From Lutibacter sp. (GTDB lineage Bacteria > Bacteroidota > Bacteroidia > Flavobacteriales > Flavobacteriaceae), in contig NZ_JAUYUD010000085.1 in assembly GCF_030692605.1 (NCBI RefSeq), forward strand, positions 1 through 64,000: a DNA stretch of 64,000 nt. The letters run 5' to 3'. How positions within the stretch are numbered: the stretch's first letter is position 1; each line of letters starts with the position of its first letter. This document shows positions 1 to 9,477 of the stretch, piece by piece. A program made the translations under genes and the position numbers. The notes under the pieces were generated by a model that worked only from the letters and a program-made list of their open reading frames with translations, searched no databases and was not told the DNA's origin.

Positions 1-12
1 TCTAAGTAATGG

Positions 13-627
13 TTAAAATTTAATGTCGTATTTAATGCCAAAATTATTCAGCACTAAATTTAATTGTTCTTTGAGGTTTTTAAAGCATTTATAAGCATCG
101 AAATCTAGCCATTGATATTTTATTCTTCGCCACAGTATTTCTATTAAGTTTAATTCTGGAGAGTACGGTGGCAAAAAGTAAATAAAGACATCTTTTTCTT
201 TCCATTCTTGAATTTTAGCCATAAACTTCTTTGATTTATGGATTGGCGAATTATCGAGAATTACAATCGTTTTTTTAACGGTTTGTTCTACAAAACGATT
301 CATAAAACAGATAATTCTGTCAGAATTAAAGGTAGTTTCAAGTACTTCGAAATAAAGCTTGCTTTTACGTGTCATCAATCCAACTACATTAAGATACTTG
401 CCTTTAGCAGCTGGCAATAACATTGGATTTTCCTTTGTTTGCCAAGCATAAGGCACATTAGGGGTAAGCCCAAAATGACTTTCATCGCCAAAATACAAAT
501 CAATATATCCGCTATCTTCCAATTTTTTAAGGGTTTCTATTTGTCCTTGTTTAAATTCAAATTGCTCTTGATTGCGTTTGCCTTTTAAAGAGAGCCGAGC
601 CCTTTTCCAGCTATAGCCCAGTATCTT
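13..627 (-). CDS. IS630 transposase, C-terminal DDE part (frame-shifted from N-part)
   Basis: This open frame has no good start codon of its own; reading from 627 it begins KILGYSWKRARLSLKGKR. It carries the DDE catalytic core: first Asp in YFGDESHFGL, second in VILDNSPIH, and Glu in the SPELNLIEILW block. It needs a +1 (or -2) shift from the N-terminal part within 614-627, because a stop in this frame lies at 628-630. This could be programmed frameshifting, known in some IS families, or an inactivating indel. A TTG inside the frame at 522 is an unlikely start because it would remove conserved upstream residues. Confidence 0.75.
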   Translation of the reverse strand, partial: KILGYSWKRARLSLKGKRNQEQFEFKQGQIETLKKLEDSGYIDLYFGDESHFGLTPNVPYAWQTKENPMLLPAAKGKYLNVVGLMTRKSKLYFEVLETTFNSDRIICFMNRFVEQTVKKTIVILDNSPIHKSKKFMAKIQEWKEKDVFIYFLPPYSPELNLIEILWRRIKYQWLDFDAYKCFKNLKEQLNLVLNNFGIKYDIKF

Positions 628-1003
628 TTAAAAAATTCTGCAATGTCTTTTTGCAGATTATAATATTATGTTGCTCTTCAAAGTAAACCAATACATTTTT
701 TAAGTTTCGATTATGAAGTTCTAATTGCTCGGAAACCTCTTTAGAATAGCTTTTTAAACGAGTTTTCGCCCCTCTTCCTTCAGCTATGGCAAGAGAATCG
801 ACCCCAATTGAATCCCAACTATTATACCAACGTTCAATCGTTCTTCTGCTGACATTAAAAATAGAGACCAAGTCCTTAATCTTATGTTTTTGATGCGATA
901 AAACAAGGCATTGGCTACGTTTTCTTACGGTAGCATTAGGGCTATTCCGATGAAGGTATTCCAATACCTCAATCTCTTCATTTTTAAGTGTTATATATCT
1001 CAT
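611..1003 (-). CDS. IS630 transposase, N-terminal helix-turn-helix part
   Basis: This 130-residue protein looks like the DNA-binding half of an IS630/Tc1-mariner type transposase. It has a helix-turn-helix near residues 35-65 (NVSRRTIERWYNSW), followed by a linker and a second helical region typical of the family. It ends at a TAG after NFLKDTGL, exactly where the usual family sequence continues as LGYSWKR. That continuation is present in the next frame. A single-base difference in the AAAA run at about 627-630 (minus strand reading) would join the two parts. Confidence 0.8.
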   Translation of the reverse strand: MRYITLKNEEIEVLEYLHRNSPNATVRKRSQCLVLSHQKHKIKDLVSIFNVSRRTIERWYNSWDSIGVDSLAIAEGRGAKTRLKSYSKEVSEQLELHNRNLKNVLVYFEEQHNIIICKKTLQNFLKDTGL

Positions 1004-1076
1004 AATGAGATAAATATACGAAAATTATTATATATACGCAATAAAATACGACATTATTTTATTCTTATTACTTACA

Positions 1077-1532
1077 ATGTCGATTCTTATTTCAACATTG
1101 ATATATTTTTTGATTCTTTTACGATTGACTATACTAGAACCTAAATGGATTATTGAATTTGATTTAACACAATATTCGCAACTAAAAATAATAGGATTGG
1201 TATTTGTTTCTGTCGGATTTATTTTAGGAATTTTAGCTTTGATTGCTATGAAAAATTCTTGGAGAGTTGGAATTAGATATGACCAAAAAACCGATTTGGT
1301 TACAACAGGAATTTATAGCGTTAGTCGTAATCCTTATTTTTTATCCTATAACATTCTGATTTTTGGATACATTCTTATTTTTCCGTCATCTATCTTGATG
1401 GTTTTGTATTTAATGCTTGTTGTAGTTTTTCATAAAATGATTTTAGAAGAAGAAAAGTATTTACTATCTGTTCATAATACAGCATATATGGATTACAAAA
1501 GAAAGGTTAATCGATATTTAACGATTAAGTAA
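1077..1532 (+). pseudogene. Isoprenylcysteine carboxyl methyltransferase-like membrane protein, 5'-truncated by the IS
   Basis: The 151 residues include three to four hydrophobic segments and the C-terminal signature of the ICMT/phospholipid methyltransferase family: TTGIYSVSRNPYFLSY, then an EEEKYL block and a final YKRKVNRYL, which form the S-adenosylmethionine and lipid site. Family members usually carry additional N-terminal membrane helices and run to about 190-200 residues. The first ATG lies directly at the right end of the IS630 element, with no ribosome binding site and no promoter outside the IS. I infer that the insertion removed the 5' end. A short functional protein cannot be excluded. 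Confidence 0.65.
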
Positions 1533-1629
1533 GAAATGCACGAAAGTGCAACAATGGTAAAAAAATGCTCAATTATACTAAATAGAAAAATTGCATTTTC
1601 AAGCCCTTAATTTTCTATAGCCTATACAG

Positions 1630-3213
1630 CTAATCCAAATCAACATTATAGAATCCACCCCGATTTTCTTTTCTTACTTTAGAAAACCGTGTGATTAAAA
1701 AAGCGGTTGTAATCAAGTTTCTGAGTTCACATAAATCGACCGAAAGTTCTGAATGGTCGTAAAGGCGTTTGTTATCTTCATATAAAATTTTTAATTTTCT
1801 TTCTGCACGCAACAAACGCTCATTAGAGCGAACGATTCCAACATAGTTACTCATAATAGTTTTTACTTCATTTCTATCATGAGTTATTAAAACTTTTTCC
1901 ATATTTTTTACAACCCCGCTATCATTCCAATTTGGTATATTCTTTGGAGCCTTAATTTTGTCAAATCGTATTGCAATATTTTCAAATGCATTATGGGCAT
2001 ATACAATTCCTTCTAATAAAGAATTAGATGCTAATCTATTGGCGCCATGAAGTCCAGTTCTTGTTACTTCACCACAGGCATATAAATTTTTAATGGTGGT
2101 TTTTGCTTTTTTATTAACATTTACACCACCGCATATATAATGTTGTGCCGTACAAACGGGGATATAGTCTTTTCGAATATCGATGCCCAAACTCAAACAT
2201 TTTTCGGTAATGTTTGGAAAGTGTTTTTTAAATGAATCATAATCTAAATGAGTGCAATCTAGGTAAAGATGCGGCATTCCACTTTTTTTTAACTCGTGGT
2301 CAATGGCTCTAGCAACGATATCACGTGATGCTAATTCTTCCCTTTCATCGTAATTTTTCATAAAACGATTACCGTAATAATCTCTTAAAATAGCACCTTC
2401 ACCACGAACAGCTTCCGATATTAAGAACGCAGGGTATTCGCCTGGGTTGTATAATGCTGTTGGGTGAAATTGAATAAATTCAACATCAGAAACTTCGGCC
2501 ATTGCTCTATAAGCCATTGCAATACCATCTCCAGTGGCCACGGTTGGATTGGTTGTTGTAATATATACTTGACCAATTCCTCCTGTAGCGAGCATAGTAA
2601 CTTTAGCTGTTATTGTTTTTACTATTTCTTTTTGTTCATCTAAAACATAAGCCCCATAACAAGTAAATTTTTCAAGACGCTTAGTTTGTTTCTTTTTAAC
2701 CTGATGCTCTGTTATAAGATCAATGGCAAAATGATGTGATAAAAAGTGTATATTTTTGGTTTTTTCTACTTGTTCAATAAGGGCATTTTCAATAGCAGCA
2801 CCAGTAATATCTTTATAATGTAAAATCCGATCGTGCGAATGACCACCCTCTCTCCCTAATGAATAATTTCCGATGTTGGTTTTATCAAATGCTACCCCCC
2901 AATCAATTAATTCTTGCAATCGGGCTGGTGCATTTTCAACCACCATTTTTACAACATCTTCATCACATAATCCATCTCCTGCAATTAAAGTATCTTTTAT
3001 GTGTCTTTCAAAAGAATCTACTGTATTATCCCAAACCGTTGCAATTCCACCTTGAGCATATTTGGTGTTACTTTCACTTTTTTCGCTTTTGGTGATAATG
3101 GTAACAGAAGCATCCTTGAAATGAGTTGCAATTTTAAGGGCATAGGACAAACCTGCAATTCCAGAACCTATAATTAGAAAATCAGTTTTTATTATTTTTT
3201 TATCAGCATTCAT
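1630..3213 (-). CDS. nadB: L-aspartate oxidase
   Basis: NadB oxidises L-aspartate to iminoaspartate with FAD, the first step of de novo NAD synthesis. The 527-residue length fits the family. The FAD-binding motif IIGSGIAGLSYALKIA is near residue 14, and the active-site region includes HGANRLASNSLLEG and the TARAQGG-like stretch TKYAQGGIATVW. It lies 15 bases after nadA in the same direction, so the two are probably one transcript; their products act in sequence. Fumarate reductase or succinate dehydrogenase subunits are related, but linkage to nadA settles the call. Confidence 0.95.
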   Translation of the reverse strand: MNADKKIIKTDFLIIGSGIAGLSYALKIATHFKDASVTIITKSEKSESNTKYAQGGIATVWDNTVDSFERHIKDTLIAGDGLCDEDVVKMVVENAPARLQELIDWGVAFDKTNIGNYSLGREGGHSHDRILHYKDITGAAIENALIEQVEKTKNIHFLSHHFAIDLITEHQVKKKQTKRLEKFTCYGAYVLDEQKEIVKTITAKVTMLATGGIGQVYITTTNPTVATGDGIAMAYRAMAEVSDVEFIQFHPTALYNPGEYPAFLISEAVRGEGAILRDYYGNRFMKNYDEREELASRDIVARAIDHELKKSGMPHLYLDCTHLDYDSFKKHFPNITEKCLSLGIDIRKDYIPVCTAQHYICGGVNVNKKAKTTIKNLYACGEVTRTGLHGANRLASNSLLEGIVYAHNAFENIAIRFDKIKAPKNIPNWNDSGVVKNMEKVLITHDRNEVKTIMSNYVGIVRSNERLLRAERKLKILYEDNKRLYDHSELSVDLCELRNLITTAFLITRFSKVRKENRGGFYNVDLD

Positions 3214-3228
3214 TTTAAAACAAAATAA

Positions 3229-4221
3229 TTAGGATAATTCTAACATTCTTTCAATAGAAACCAATGCTTTTTTGCTTAATTCTTCCTCAACTTCAACAAA
3301 TGGAAGTTCGTGTTTTAAACATAAATATAATTTTTTCATGGTATTCATTTTCATGTAAAAACACTCACTACAATTACAATTATCATCATCCACAGGAGCC
3401 GGAATTAAAATTTTAGTAGGTGCAACTTGTCTCATTTTATGTAAAATACCTACTTCTGTTGCAACAATAAATGTATTTGCTTTACTTGTTTTAACATAGT
3501 TTAAAAGTCCAGAAGTTGAGCCAACATATTTTGCTACTTTTAATAAATGAGCTTGAGATTCGGGATGTGCAATAATTTCTGCACCTGGATTTTCGGCATA
3601 TAATTTCAATATTTTATCTATTGAAAAAGCTTCATGAACCATACAAGCACCATCCCAGAGCAACATGTCTCTCCCAGTTTTTTTGATGAGCCAAGCCCCT
3701 AAATTACGATCGGGAGCAAAAATAATAGGTTGTTCTTTTGGAATGGAATTTATAATTTTTTCAGCATTTGATGAAGTGCAAACAATATCTGTAAGTGCTT
3801 TTATTTCAGCCGAAGTATTAACATAAGAAACTACCAAATGGTTTGGATATAATTTTTTAAAAGCTGCAAACTCATTTGGCGGACAAGAGTCTGCCAACGA
3901 GCAACCCGCTTTTAAATCGGGTAATAATACTTTTTTACTAGGATTTAAAATTTTAGCAGTTTCTGCCATAAAATGTACACCTGCAAAAACAATAATATCT
4001 GCCGATGTTTTGGCTGCTTCTTGTGCTAATGCCAAACTATCTCCAACAAAATCTGCAATATCTTGTATGGCATTTTCTTGATAATAATGTGCTAAAATTA
4101 TGGCGTTTTTTTCTTTTCTAAGTTTGTTTATTTCTTCTATGTAGTCAATATTTTTAGAAGTTTTAACATCTAAAAATCCTTTTTCTTGTAAGTTTTTTTT
4201 CGCTTTTTCTAAAGTAGTCAT
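3229..4221 (-). CDS. nadA: Quinolinate synthase
   Basis: NadA condenses iminoaspartate with dihydroxyacetone phosphate to make quinolinate, using a 4Fe-4S cluster. The sequence has the NadA motifs [19 protein letters not shown] and [14 protein letters not shown]. Conserved cysteines that fit the cluster ligands are in [20 protein letters not shown] and the C-terminal [11 protein letters not shown] chose the ATG at 4221 (MTTLEKAKK, 330 residues); a TTG nine codons upstream is also open but has no support. It precedes nadB by 15 bases, giving a nadA-nadB operon. Confidence 0.95.
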   Translation of the reverse strand: MTTLEKAKKNLQEKGFLDVKTSKNIDYIEEINKLRKEKNAIILAHYYQENAIQDIADFVGDSLALAQEAAKTSADIIVFAGVHFMAETAKILNPSKKVLLPDLKAGCSLADSCPPNEFAAFKKLYPNHLVVSYVNTSAEIKALTDIVCTSSNAEKIINSIPKEQPIIFAPDRNLGAWLIKKTGRDMLLWDGACMVHEAFSIDKILKLYAENPGAEIIAHPESQAHLLKVAKYVGSTSGLLNYVKTSKANTFIVATEVGILHKMRQVAPTKILIPAPVDDDNCNCSECFYMKMNTMKKLYLCLKHELPFVEVEEELSKKALVSIERMLELS

Positions 4222-4261
4222 AGGATTTTTTTTGTTTAATACGACCAAATATTATACCAAA

Positions 4262-4283
4262 CAATCGGATGAAAATCCGATTG
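4262..4283 (-). terminator. Perfect hairpin between ilvE and nadA
   Basis: A 9-bp perfect inverted repeat with a 4-base loop (CAATCGGAT, GAAA, ATCCGATTG) lies downstream of ilvE and upstream of nadA, both on the minus strand. The following minus-strand bases start TTTGGTATAAT, so the U-tract is short. It may end the ilvE transcript or sit in the nadA promoter region. Confidence 0.4.
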
Positions 4284-4340
4284 CTTAAGTAGTTGCAAGA
4301 TATAATTTCTTCTAGGGTTAGACAAAAATTCTGTTATAAA

Positions 4341-5393
4341 TTATTCAACTTTAAATCTCCATCCAAATTTATCTTCTGCTTTATTGGTTTGAATATCTGT
4401 AATGCCTTTTTTAATAACAGAAGCATAGCTATTTTCAAGTTTTGGTAATTCAAAGGTTTCTTCTTTGTGAGAAAATCCTAATATTGGGCTAATAACAGCT
4501 GCTGTTCCAGCACCAAACATTTCTAACAATTCGCCTTTTCTAGCCGCGGCTAAAATTTCTGTAACACTAACTCTTCGAACATCTACTTTTATTCCTAGAC
4601 TTTCGGCCAATTGAATAATACTTTTTCGCGTAACTCCATCTAAAATTCTGTCGCTAGTTGGCGCAGTCAATAAGGTGTCATTTACTCTAAAAAACACATT
4701 CATTGTACCAGCTTCTTCCAAATATTCGTGTGTAGATGCATCAGTCCAAACTACTTGTTGAAATCCTTTTTCTCGCGCTAATTTTGCAGGATAAAAAGAG
4801 GCGGCATAATTTCCGGCGGCTTTTGCAAAACCAACACCACCGTCAGCAGCTCTACTAAATTTATCTGCAAAAACTACTCTAACTTCACCTGCGTAATACG
4901 ATTGCACAGGTGAACAAATAATCATAAATTTATAATCTGTTGAAGTTGATGCAGATACACAATTTTCTGTTCCTATAATAAATGGTCTAATGTAAAGTGA
5001 ATTTCCTTCTCCTTTTTGAACCCATTCACTATCCATTTTTAATAATGTAGTAAGGCCTTCAAAAAAATACTCTTTTGGAAAAGCTGGCATATCTAAACGT
5101 TCTGCACTTATGTTAATTCTTTTTTGGTTTTGATCGGGTCTAAACAACCAAATTTGATCATCATCATCCTTATATGCTTTCATTCCTTCAAATACTGCCT
5201 GACCATAATGAAATACTTTGGAAGATGGCTCAAACAAAATTGGCTGATAAGGTCTAATTTTTGGTGTTTGCCATTCGCCATTAATAAAATCACATTCAAA
5301 CATGTGATCTGTAAAAACTTGACCAAATTTTAAGTTGTTAAAATCAACCGTATCAATTTTGGATTTTGTTATTTTTTCAATTTTTAAAGCCAT
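4341..5393 (-). CDS. ilvE: Branched-chain amino acid aminotransferase
   Basis: This PLP enzyme interconverts branched-chain amino acids and their 2-oxo acids with glutamate/2-oxoglutarate. The 350 residues match the eukaryote-like BCAT2 branch common in Bacteroidota. The phosphate region FHYGQAVFEGMKAY is near residue 62, the PLP lysine is in GFAKAAGNYAAS, and the cofactor-binding EYLEEAGTMNVFF and GTAAVISP motifs are present. It is a single gene with its own 5' region; no leader peptide or T-box was found upstream. Confidence 0.93.
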   Translation of the reverse strand: MALKIEKITKSKIDTVDFNNLKFGQVFTDHMFECDFINGEWQTPKIRPYQPILFEPSSKVFHYGQAVFEGMKAYKDDDDQIWLFRPDQNQKRINISAERLDMPAFPKEYFFEGLTTLLKMDSEWVQKGEGNSLYIRPFIIGTENCVSASTSTDYKFMIICSPVQSYYAGEVRVVFADKFSRAADGGVGFAKAAGNYAASFYPAKLAREKGFQQVVWTDASTHEYLEEAGTMNVFFRVNDTLLTAPTSDRILDGVTRKSIIQLAESLGIKVDVRRVSVTEILAAARKGELLEMFGAGTAAVISPILGFSHKEETFELPKLENSYASVIKKGITDIQTNKAEDKFGWRFKVE

Positions 5394-5605
5394 GCTTAAT
5401 CCATATTTAGTTTGAGCAAAATTACTTAAATTTTTTAATAATGAAATTTTAATTTAGAAGTGAGCCTTACTAACTTTTTAATACATTTGTCTAAAATCAT
5501 TGATATAAACAAATTATAAAATAAAATGTTGCTTAATTGTTAAATTGCCAGACAGTTATTATTATAAAATGTAAAAAAAATGCTTTTTAAAGTGAAAAAA
5601 TTAAC

Positions 5606-6268
5606 ATGAAACGGGAAATACTTATAACGTCTGACGGTTCTTCTACCATACATTTACCCGAATGGGACGAAAATTATCATTCAAAACACGGCGCTATTCA
5701 AGAAGCAAAGCATGTATTTATAAAAAGTGGATTTTCATTATTCAAAAATGAAAATATTTCAATTTTAGAAATCGGATTTGGAACGGGATTAAATTGTTTT
5801 ATTACTTTTTTAGAAGCAATTAAATCTAATGTTTCAGTTAATTATGCTGGAGTAGAAGCATACCCAGTTAATAATCTTGAAATTGATGCTATGAATTATG
5901 TAACTCAGTTAAATGCTAAAAATTTTGAAAATCAATTTTTAGAAATGCATCGTTGTAATTGGGAACAAAAAAACGAAATTTCATCTAATTTTCATTTAAC
6001 AAAAAGGAAACAATTTTTTAGTGATATTTCTGATAATGAGTCATTTGATTTAATTTATTTTGATGCGTTTGGGGCTCGTGTTCAACCTGAACTTTGGACT
6101 GTTGATATGTTCAAAATAATGTACAATGCGCTAAAGAAAAATGGTATTTTGGTTACGTATAGCGCCAAAGGAAGTGTTAGAAGAGCACTATTAGAAGTAG
6201 GGTTTTTGGTTGAAAAATTGCCAGGGCCACCTGGAAAAAGAGAAATGTTAAGAGCTATAAAAAAATAA
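5606..6268 (+). CDS. mnmD: tRNA (mnm5s2U34) methyltransferase, stand-alone MnmD type
   Basis: It is predicted to methylate nm5s2U34 to mnm5s2U34 in the wobble position of several tRNAs. The 220 residues match only the methyltransferase half of E. coli MnmC; the FAD oxidase half is absent, as in the single-domain MnmD proteins. The SAM-binding motif ILEIGFGTGLNCFITF lies near residue 50, and the family block DLIYFDAFGARVQPELW lies near 148. The conserved C-terminal LPGPPGKREMLRA confirms the family. Confidence 0.88.
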   Translation: MKREILITSDGSSTIHLPEWDENYHSKHGAIQEAKHVFIKSGFSLFKNENISILEIGFGTGLNCFITFLEAIKSNVSVNYAGVEAYPVNNLEIDAMNYVTQLNAKNFENQFLEMHRCNWEQKNEISSNFHLTKRKQFFSDISDNESFDLIYFDAFGARVQPELWTVDMFKIMYNALKKNGILVTYSAKGSVRRALLEVGFLVEKLPGPPGKREMLRAIKK

Positions 6269-6273
6269 AAAAT

Positions 6274-6405
6274 ATGGATTTTACAAGATTTAAAAAAAGG
6301 AAAAAGCCAAGTTTTAAACGAGGTTTATTTTTAGTGGTATTGTTATTTTTGATAATTTACCTATTGCTGAATGTGGATAGTATTATTGCAAACTTGTTTG
6401 GATAA
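6274..6405 (+). CDS. Small single-pass membrane protein (43 aa)
   Basis: An ATG five bases after the mnmD stop opens a 43-codon frame. The product is strongly basic at its N terminus (FKKRKKPSFKRG), then has one hydrophobic helix (LFLVVLLFLIIYLLL) and a short tail ending IIANLFG. The layout suits an inner-membrane microprotein with N-in topology. I do not recognise a family. Tight spacing suggests co-transcription with mnmD. It is convergent with the glycosyltransferase gene, which ends 8 bases later. Confidence 0.6.
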   Translation: MDFTRFKKRKKPSFKRGLFLVVLLFLIIYLLLNVDSIIANLFG

Positions 6406-6413
6406 AAATAGTA

Positions 6414-7538
6414 TTATTTAAATTTTCTTCCCTTCCATTCGTAGTTTTTAAATTGTGAAAAAAGACCAATATAAACTATAAAAAAAGGGTATACTAAACT
6501 AATTATTAAAAAATATCGCAACGATTTTTTGTTGTTCAAAAATTGTGCTGTTTGGCGAATAATTAAAAAATCGATTAGTAGTTTTGAAAAGTAGATAAAT
6601 AATGCAGCTATTAAATAGTAGTGATTACTAAAAGATAAAAGAAGCAGTAAAATAAGTGAAAAATTAATTGTAAAAACAAGTAATCCAACTCCTTTTGAAA
6701 AAATACTTTGATAAGAAGATGTTTTACTGGCCCATCTCAATTGCTGATTTATAAATTTATTATAACTAATTTCAGCATTAGTTTGCACCATTGAGTCTTT
6801 TGATTTTAAAAACTTCGTTTTTAATGGATAAACTGCATTGATTTTTTCCATTAAAAAAACATCATCGCCGCTTACAGTTTTTAAGTTTCCTTCAAACCCG
6901 TTTATTTTTTGAAAAATATATTTATTGTAACACAAATTTGCCCCATTGCACATTAATGGTTGCTGAACCCCAAAACTTCCAATAGAGCTTCCAATTAAAC
7001 TTAAAAAATGAAGGTTTTGAAAATGAAAAAGAAATGAAGTTTTTGCAATAAAATTAACTGGTGCGCTTATAAAATAGGGTTGTTCGTCTATTATAAACTG
7101 ATTAAATAATTGAAGCCAATTTTCAGGAACAATGCAATCAGCATCTGTAGTAACAATCCATTGATGGCTAGAAACAGTTATTGCGTTATTAATAGCATCT
7201 TTTTTAGGAGATGTTGAAAACCGTTTATTATCAATAATTTTAATTTGTAATATCGAATTTTCTTCAGCAAAATGATTAAGAATTGATTTAAAATTATCTG
7301 TTGAATCGTCATTCACAAAAATGATTTCAAATAATGAGAAAGGATAATTTATACTTTTAAGTGATTGAAGAATGGTTGGTAAATTTTCTGCCTCATTTCT
7401 AAAAGGAATTATTATAGAAAAAGAAGTTAAGGGAGCGTACTTTTTATTTATAACTTTTTTAACCTGTAAAAAACCATATAAATAATAAGATATTAACCCA
7501 AAATACAGGATGGTTATAAGCATAGCTACGGCTATCAT
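6414..7538 (-). CDS. Membrane-bound family 2 glycosyltransferase
   Basis: A 374-residue GT2 enzyme with an N-terminal membrane helix (residues 1-25), the GT-A fold opening SFSIIIPFRNEAENL, the nucleotide-site VNDDSTD, the metal-site TTDADC and the acceptor-side QQLRWASK. Two or three hydrophobic helices follow. Such proteins transfer a sugar at the cytoplasmic membrane face, often to a lipid carrier. Donor and acceptor cannot be read from sequence. It overlaps the upstream flippase-like gene by four bases, which implies translational coupling and a shared pathway. Confidence 0.85.
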   Translation of the reverse strand: MIAVAMLITILYFGLISYYLYGFLQVKKVINKKYAPLTSFSIIIPFRNEAENLPTILQSLKSINYPFSLFEIIFVNDDSTDNFKSILNHFAEENSILQIKIIDNKRFSTSPKKDAINNAITVSSHQWIVTTDADCIVPENWLQLFNQFIIDEQPYFISAPVNFIAKTSFLFHFQNLHFLSLIGSSIGSFGVQQPLMCNGANLCYNKYIFQKINGFEGNLKTVSGDDVFLMEKINAVYPLKTKFLKSKDSMVQTNAEISYNKFINQQLRWASKTSSYQSIFSKGVGLLVFTINFSLILLLLLSFSNHYYLIAALFIYFSKLLIDFLIIRQTAQFLNNKKSLRYFLIISLVYPFFIVYIGLFSQFKNYEWKGRKFK

Positions 7539-8497
7539 ACTTCTTTATTTAATTTAAAATTCAGCACAAAAACACTTCCAATTAGTGCAGGAATAGCAAC
7601 ATTTAAAATCCACATTAGAGTGGTTACAAAAATAATTGTAAGCTCACTAACTGAAGAAAAACTAAAAACATATAATGCTACAGAGCCTTTTATGGCCCAA
7701 TCAAATAATGCAATACTAGGAATAATCGAAGCTAAAAAATACATACAAAAAATAAGGAATATCAATGTAAAATAACTTGCTTCGACATTAAATAATAGTA
7801 ATAAAAAATAAAATTGATGAGAAAATATAATATAACGTAATAGAGAATAACCAAAAATGGTATATATGGTTTTGGAATCTATCTTTTTAATAAATAATGC
7901 AATTTTATCAATATAAAATCTGCCAATTTTTATAAGGCCAATTTTCTTTCTGAATAAAAAAAGAACAAACAAAAAAATAGCTAGATAGAGCCATAATTCA
8001 TAGTTCAAAAAAGGGATGGAAGTATCAAAATAATTTCTGAAATAGCGCATTCCAATGATACCAAAAAGAACGGTAACAAACATTTGCATCAAGTTTCCTA
8101 TAAGGTTTAAGAAGAGAATTTTTTTTCTTTCATTTTTCGAAAAATAGATGGCTTTTACACCATATTCTCCAATGCGGTTTGGAGTAATTATTGAAGCGGT
8201 TAAAGATGCTAAACATTGTTCATACGACTCTAAAAAGGTAATTTTTTTTATTACCGCTACTAATTTTTGCCATTTTAAAAACTCAAAAATTAAATTAAAA
8301 TCGGTGAGTAATAAAATAAATAACAAATACCATAAGTTGGTGCCAAATGCCAAAACTAATTGTTCTTTTAGTTGAGATAATGAGGCAGTAGGGTTTTGTG
8401 CCAATTTTTGGTATATAAATAAGATAGCAATTAAAACAATTGCAAACTTAATTAACGTAAATAGCAGATGTTTGTATTTGTTCAAGTTATTGTACAT
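7535..8497 (-). CDS. Lysylphosphatidylglycerol-synthase-type transmembrane protein (flippase-like)
   Basis: The 320 residues form about seven to eight hydrophobic helices and resemble the LPG synthase membrane domain / AglD-related UPF0104 family. The short family motif around RIGEYGVKAIYFSK is near residue 107. There is no catalytic aminoacyl-transferase domain, so it is not a full MprF. Members encoded next to GT2 genes are thought to act on glycolipids. The stop overlaps the start of the downstream glycosyltransferase (ATGA-type overlap). Confidence 0.75.
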   Translation of the reverse strand: MYNNLNKYKHLLFTLIKFAIVLIAILFIYQKLAQNPTASLSQLKEQLVLAFGTNLWYLLFILLLTDFNLIFEFLKWQKLVAVIKKITFLESYEQCLASLTASIITPNRIGEYGVKAIYFSKNERKKILFLNLIGNLMQMFVTVLFGIIGMRYFRNYFDTSIPFLNYELWLYLAIFLFVLFLFRKKIGLIKIGRFYIDKIALFIKKIDSKTIYTIFGYSLLRYIIFSHQFYFLLLLFNVEASYFTLIFLIFCMYFLASIIPSIALFDWAIKGSVALYVFSFSSVSELTIIFVTTLMWILNVAIPALIGSVFVLNFKLNKEV

Positions 8498-8521
8498 TTG
8501 GTTTTACAAATTAACAACTAA

Positions 8522-9076
8522 TTGAGTTCAGAAAAAATCATATTAGGAATTGATCCTGGAACCACTATTATGGGTTTTGGATTGATAAAGATCGTGAATA
8601 AAAACATGGAATTGATTCAGATAGGTGAATTAATTCTAAAAAAATATGACGATCACTATATGAAACTCAAAGTTATTTTTGAACGAACCATTCAAATTAT
8701 TGAAGAATATCATCCTGATGAAATTGCTATAGAGGCACCTTTTTTTGGTAAAAATGTGCAATCCATGTTAAAACTAGGCAGAGCACAAGGTGTTGCTATG
8801 GCAGCAGGACTCTCTCGTGAGATTCCAATAACAGAATATTCTCCAAAAAAGATAAAAATGGCTATTACTGGCAATGGAAATGCAAGTAAAGAGCAAGTTG
8901 CAAAAATGTTGCAAAACTTATTAAAATTAAAAACCTTGCCCAAAAATCTTGATGCAACAGATGGCTTAGCTGCGGCTGTTTGCCATTTTTACAATAGTGG
9001 CAATATCTCAACCGATAAAAATTACACAGGATGGGATGCCTTTGTAAAACAGAATGGGAAAAGAGTAAATGGTTAA
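8522..9076 (+). CDS. ruvC: Crossover junction endodeoxyribonuclease RuvC
   Basis: RuvC resolves Holliday junctions with RuvAB. The 184-residue protein has the RNase H-like catalytic acids: Asp in [11 protein letters not shown], Glu in [11 protein letters not shown], and the terminal Asp pair in [15 protein letters not shown]. The start is TTG, because no in-frame ATG or GTG precedes the conserved N terminus. It ends one base before the convergent stop of the next gene. Confidence 0.94.
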   Translation: MSSEKIILGIDPGTTIMGFGLIKIVNKNMELIQIGELILKKYDDHYMKLKVIFERTIQIIEEYHPDEIAIEAPFFGKNVQSMLKLGRAQGVAMAAGLSREIPITEYSPKKIKMAITGNGNASKEQVAKMLQNLLKLKTLPKNLDATDGLAAAVCHFYNSGNISTDKNYTGWDAFVKQNGKRVNG

Positions 9077-9364
9077 TTAAATGAGCACGTCACACTCATA
9101 GGTTTCAAATTTTTTCTCGATGAGAATATCCCTATGTTCATGAAATAGATGATGCTCTTTTGATGCTTCCATTTTCAATTTATCTTCTCTAGAATTCCAA
9201 TATTCTAATAAATAATATTTTTCCTCATCATTTCGGTCTTTAAAAATGTGGAAATGGTCCAAACCAGCAGGTTTTGCTTCTGTTAATTCTTCAAAGGTTT
9301 GTAACTCAACAAATGAGATTCCTTCACCTTTTTTTACCTTGAATGATACAATGTGTACGTACAT
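9077..9364 (-). CDS. Small ABM-like (antibiotic biosynthesis monooxygenase fold) protein
   Basis: This 95-residue protein has the dimeric ferredoxin-like pattern of the ABM superfamily: a first beta strand (MYVHIVSFKVKKG), a helix rich in charged residues, a YYLLEYWNSREDKLKM strand-helix unit and a closing strand (FETYECDVLI). The family includes quinol monooxygenases and many uncharacterised stress proteins; no substrate can be assigned. It is monocistronic and convergent with ruvC. Confidence 0.6.
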   Translation of the reverse strand: MYVHIVSFKVKKGEGISFVELQTFEELTEAKPAGLDHFHIFKDRNDEEKYYLLEYWNSREDKLKMEASKEHHLFHEHRDILIEKKFETYECDVLI

Positions 9365-9477
9365 ATTATGTCTATTTTCTCAAAGTTACAAATCAATTCA
9401 ATATAAAATAGTAACAAAAATCACTTTTTAAAGAATAATTAAAAAACGTACATTTATCACTTAAAATTCAGTAAAAA

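Larger units (their letters stand above)
1..1076 (-). mobile_element. IS630-family insertion sequence (left tip at window edge)
   Basis: The element is bounded by imperfect terminal inverted repeats. Positions 21-33 are the exact reverse complement of 1044-1056, and a second matching block (aagtaat at 4-10 against attactt at 1067-1073) has the same spacing outside it. The repeats enclose a two-part DDE transposase on the minus strand. The left repeat lies inside the 3' end of the transposase gene. The left end may extend a few bases beyond the window, so the TA target duplication of IS630 elements cannot be checked. The right end touches the ATG of a truncated methyltransferase gene. Confidence 0.82.

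Noticed and set aside
1533-1629. Possible small RNA or gene between the methyltransferase and nadB
   Set aside because: Only a short TGCAC-GAAA-GTGCA-like hairpin is present; no promoter or frame.
5394-5605. Leader peptide or T-box before ilvE
   Set aside because: No Ile/Leu/Val-rich short frame, terminator or T-box core is visible on either strand.
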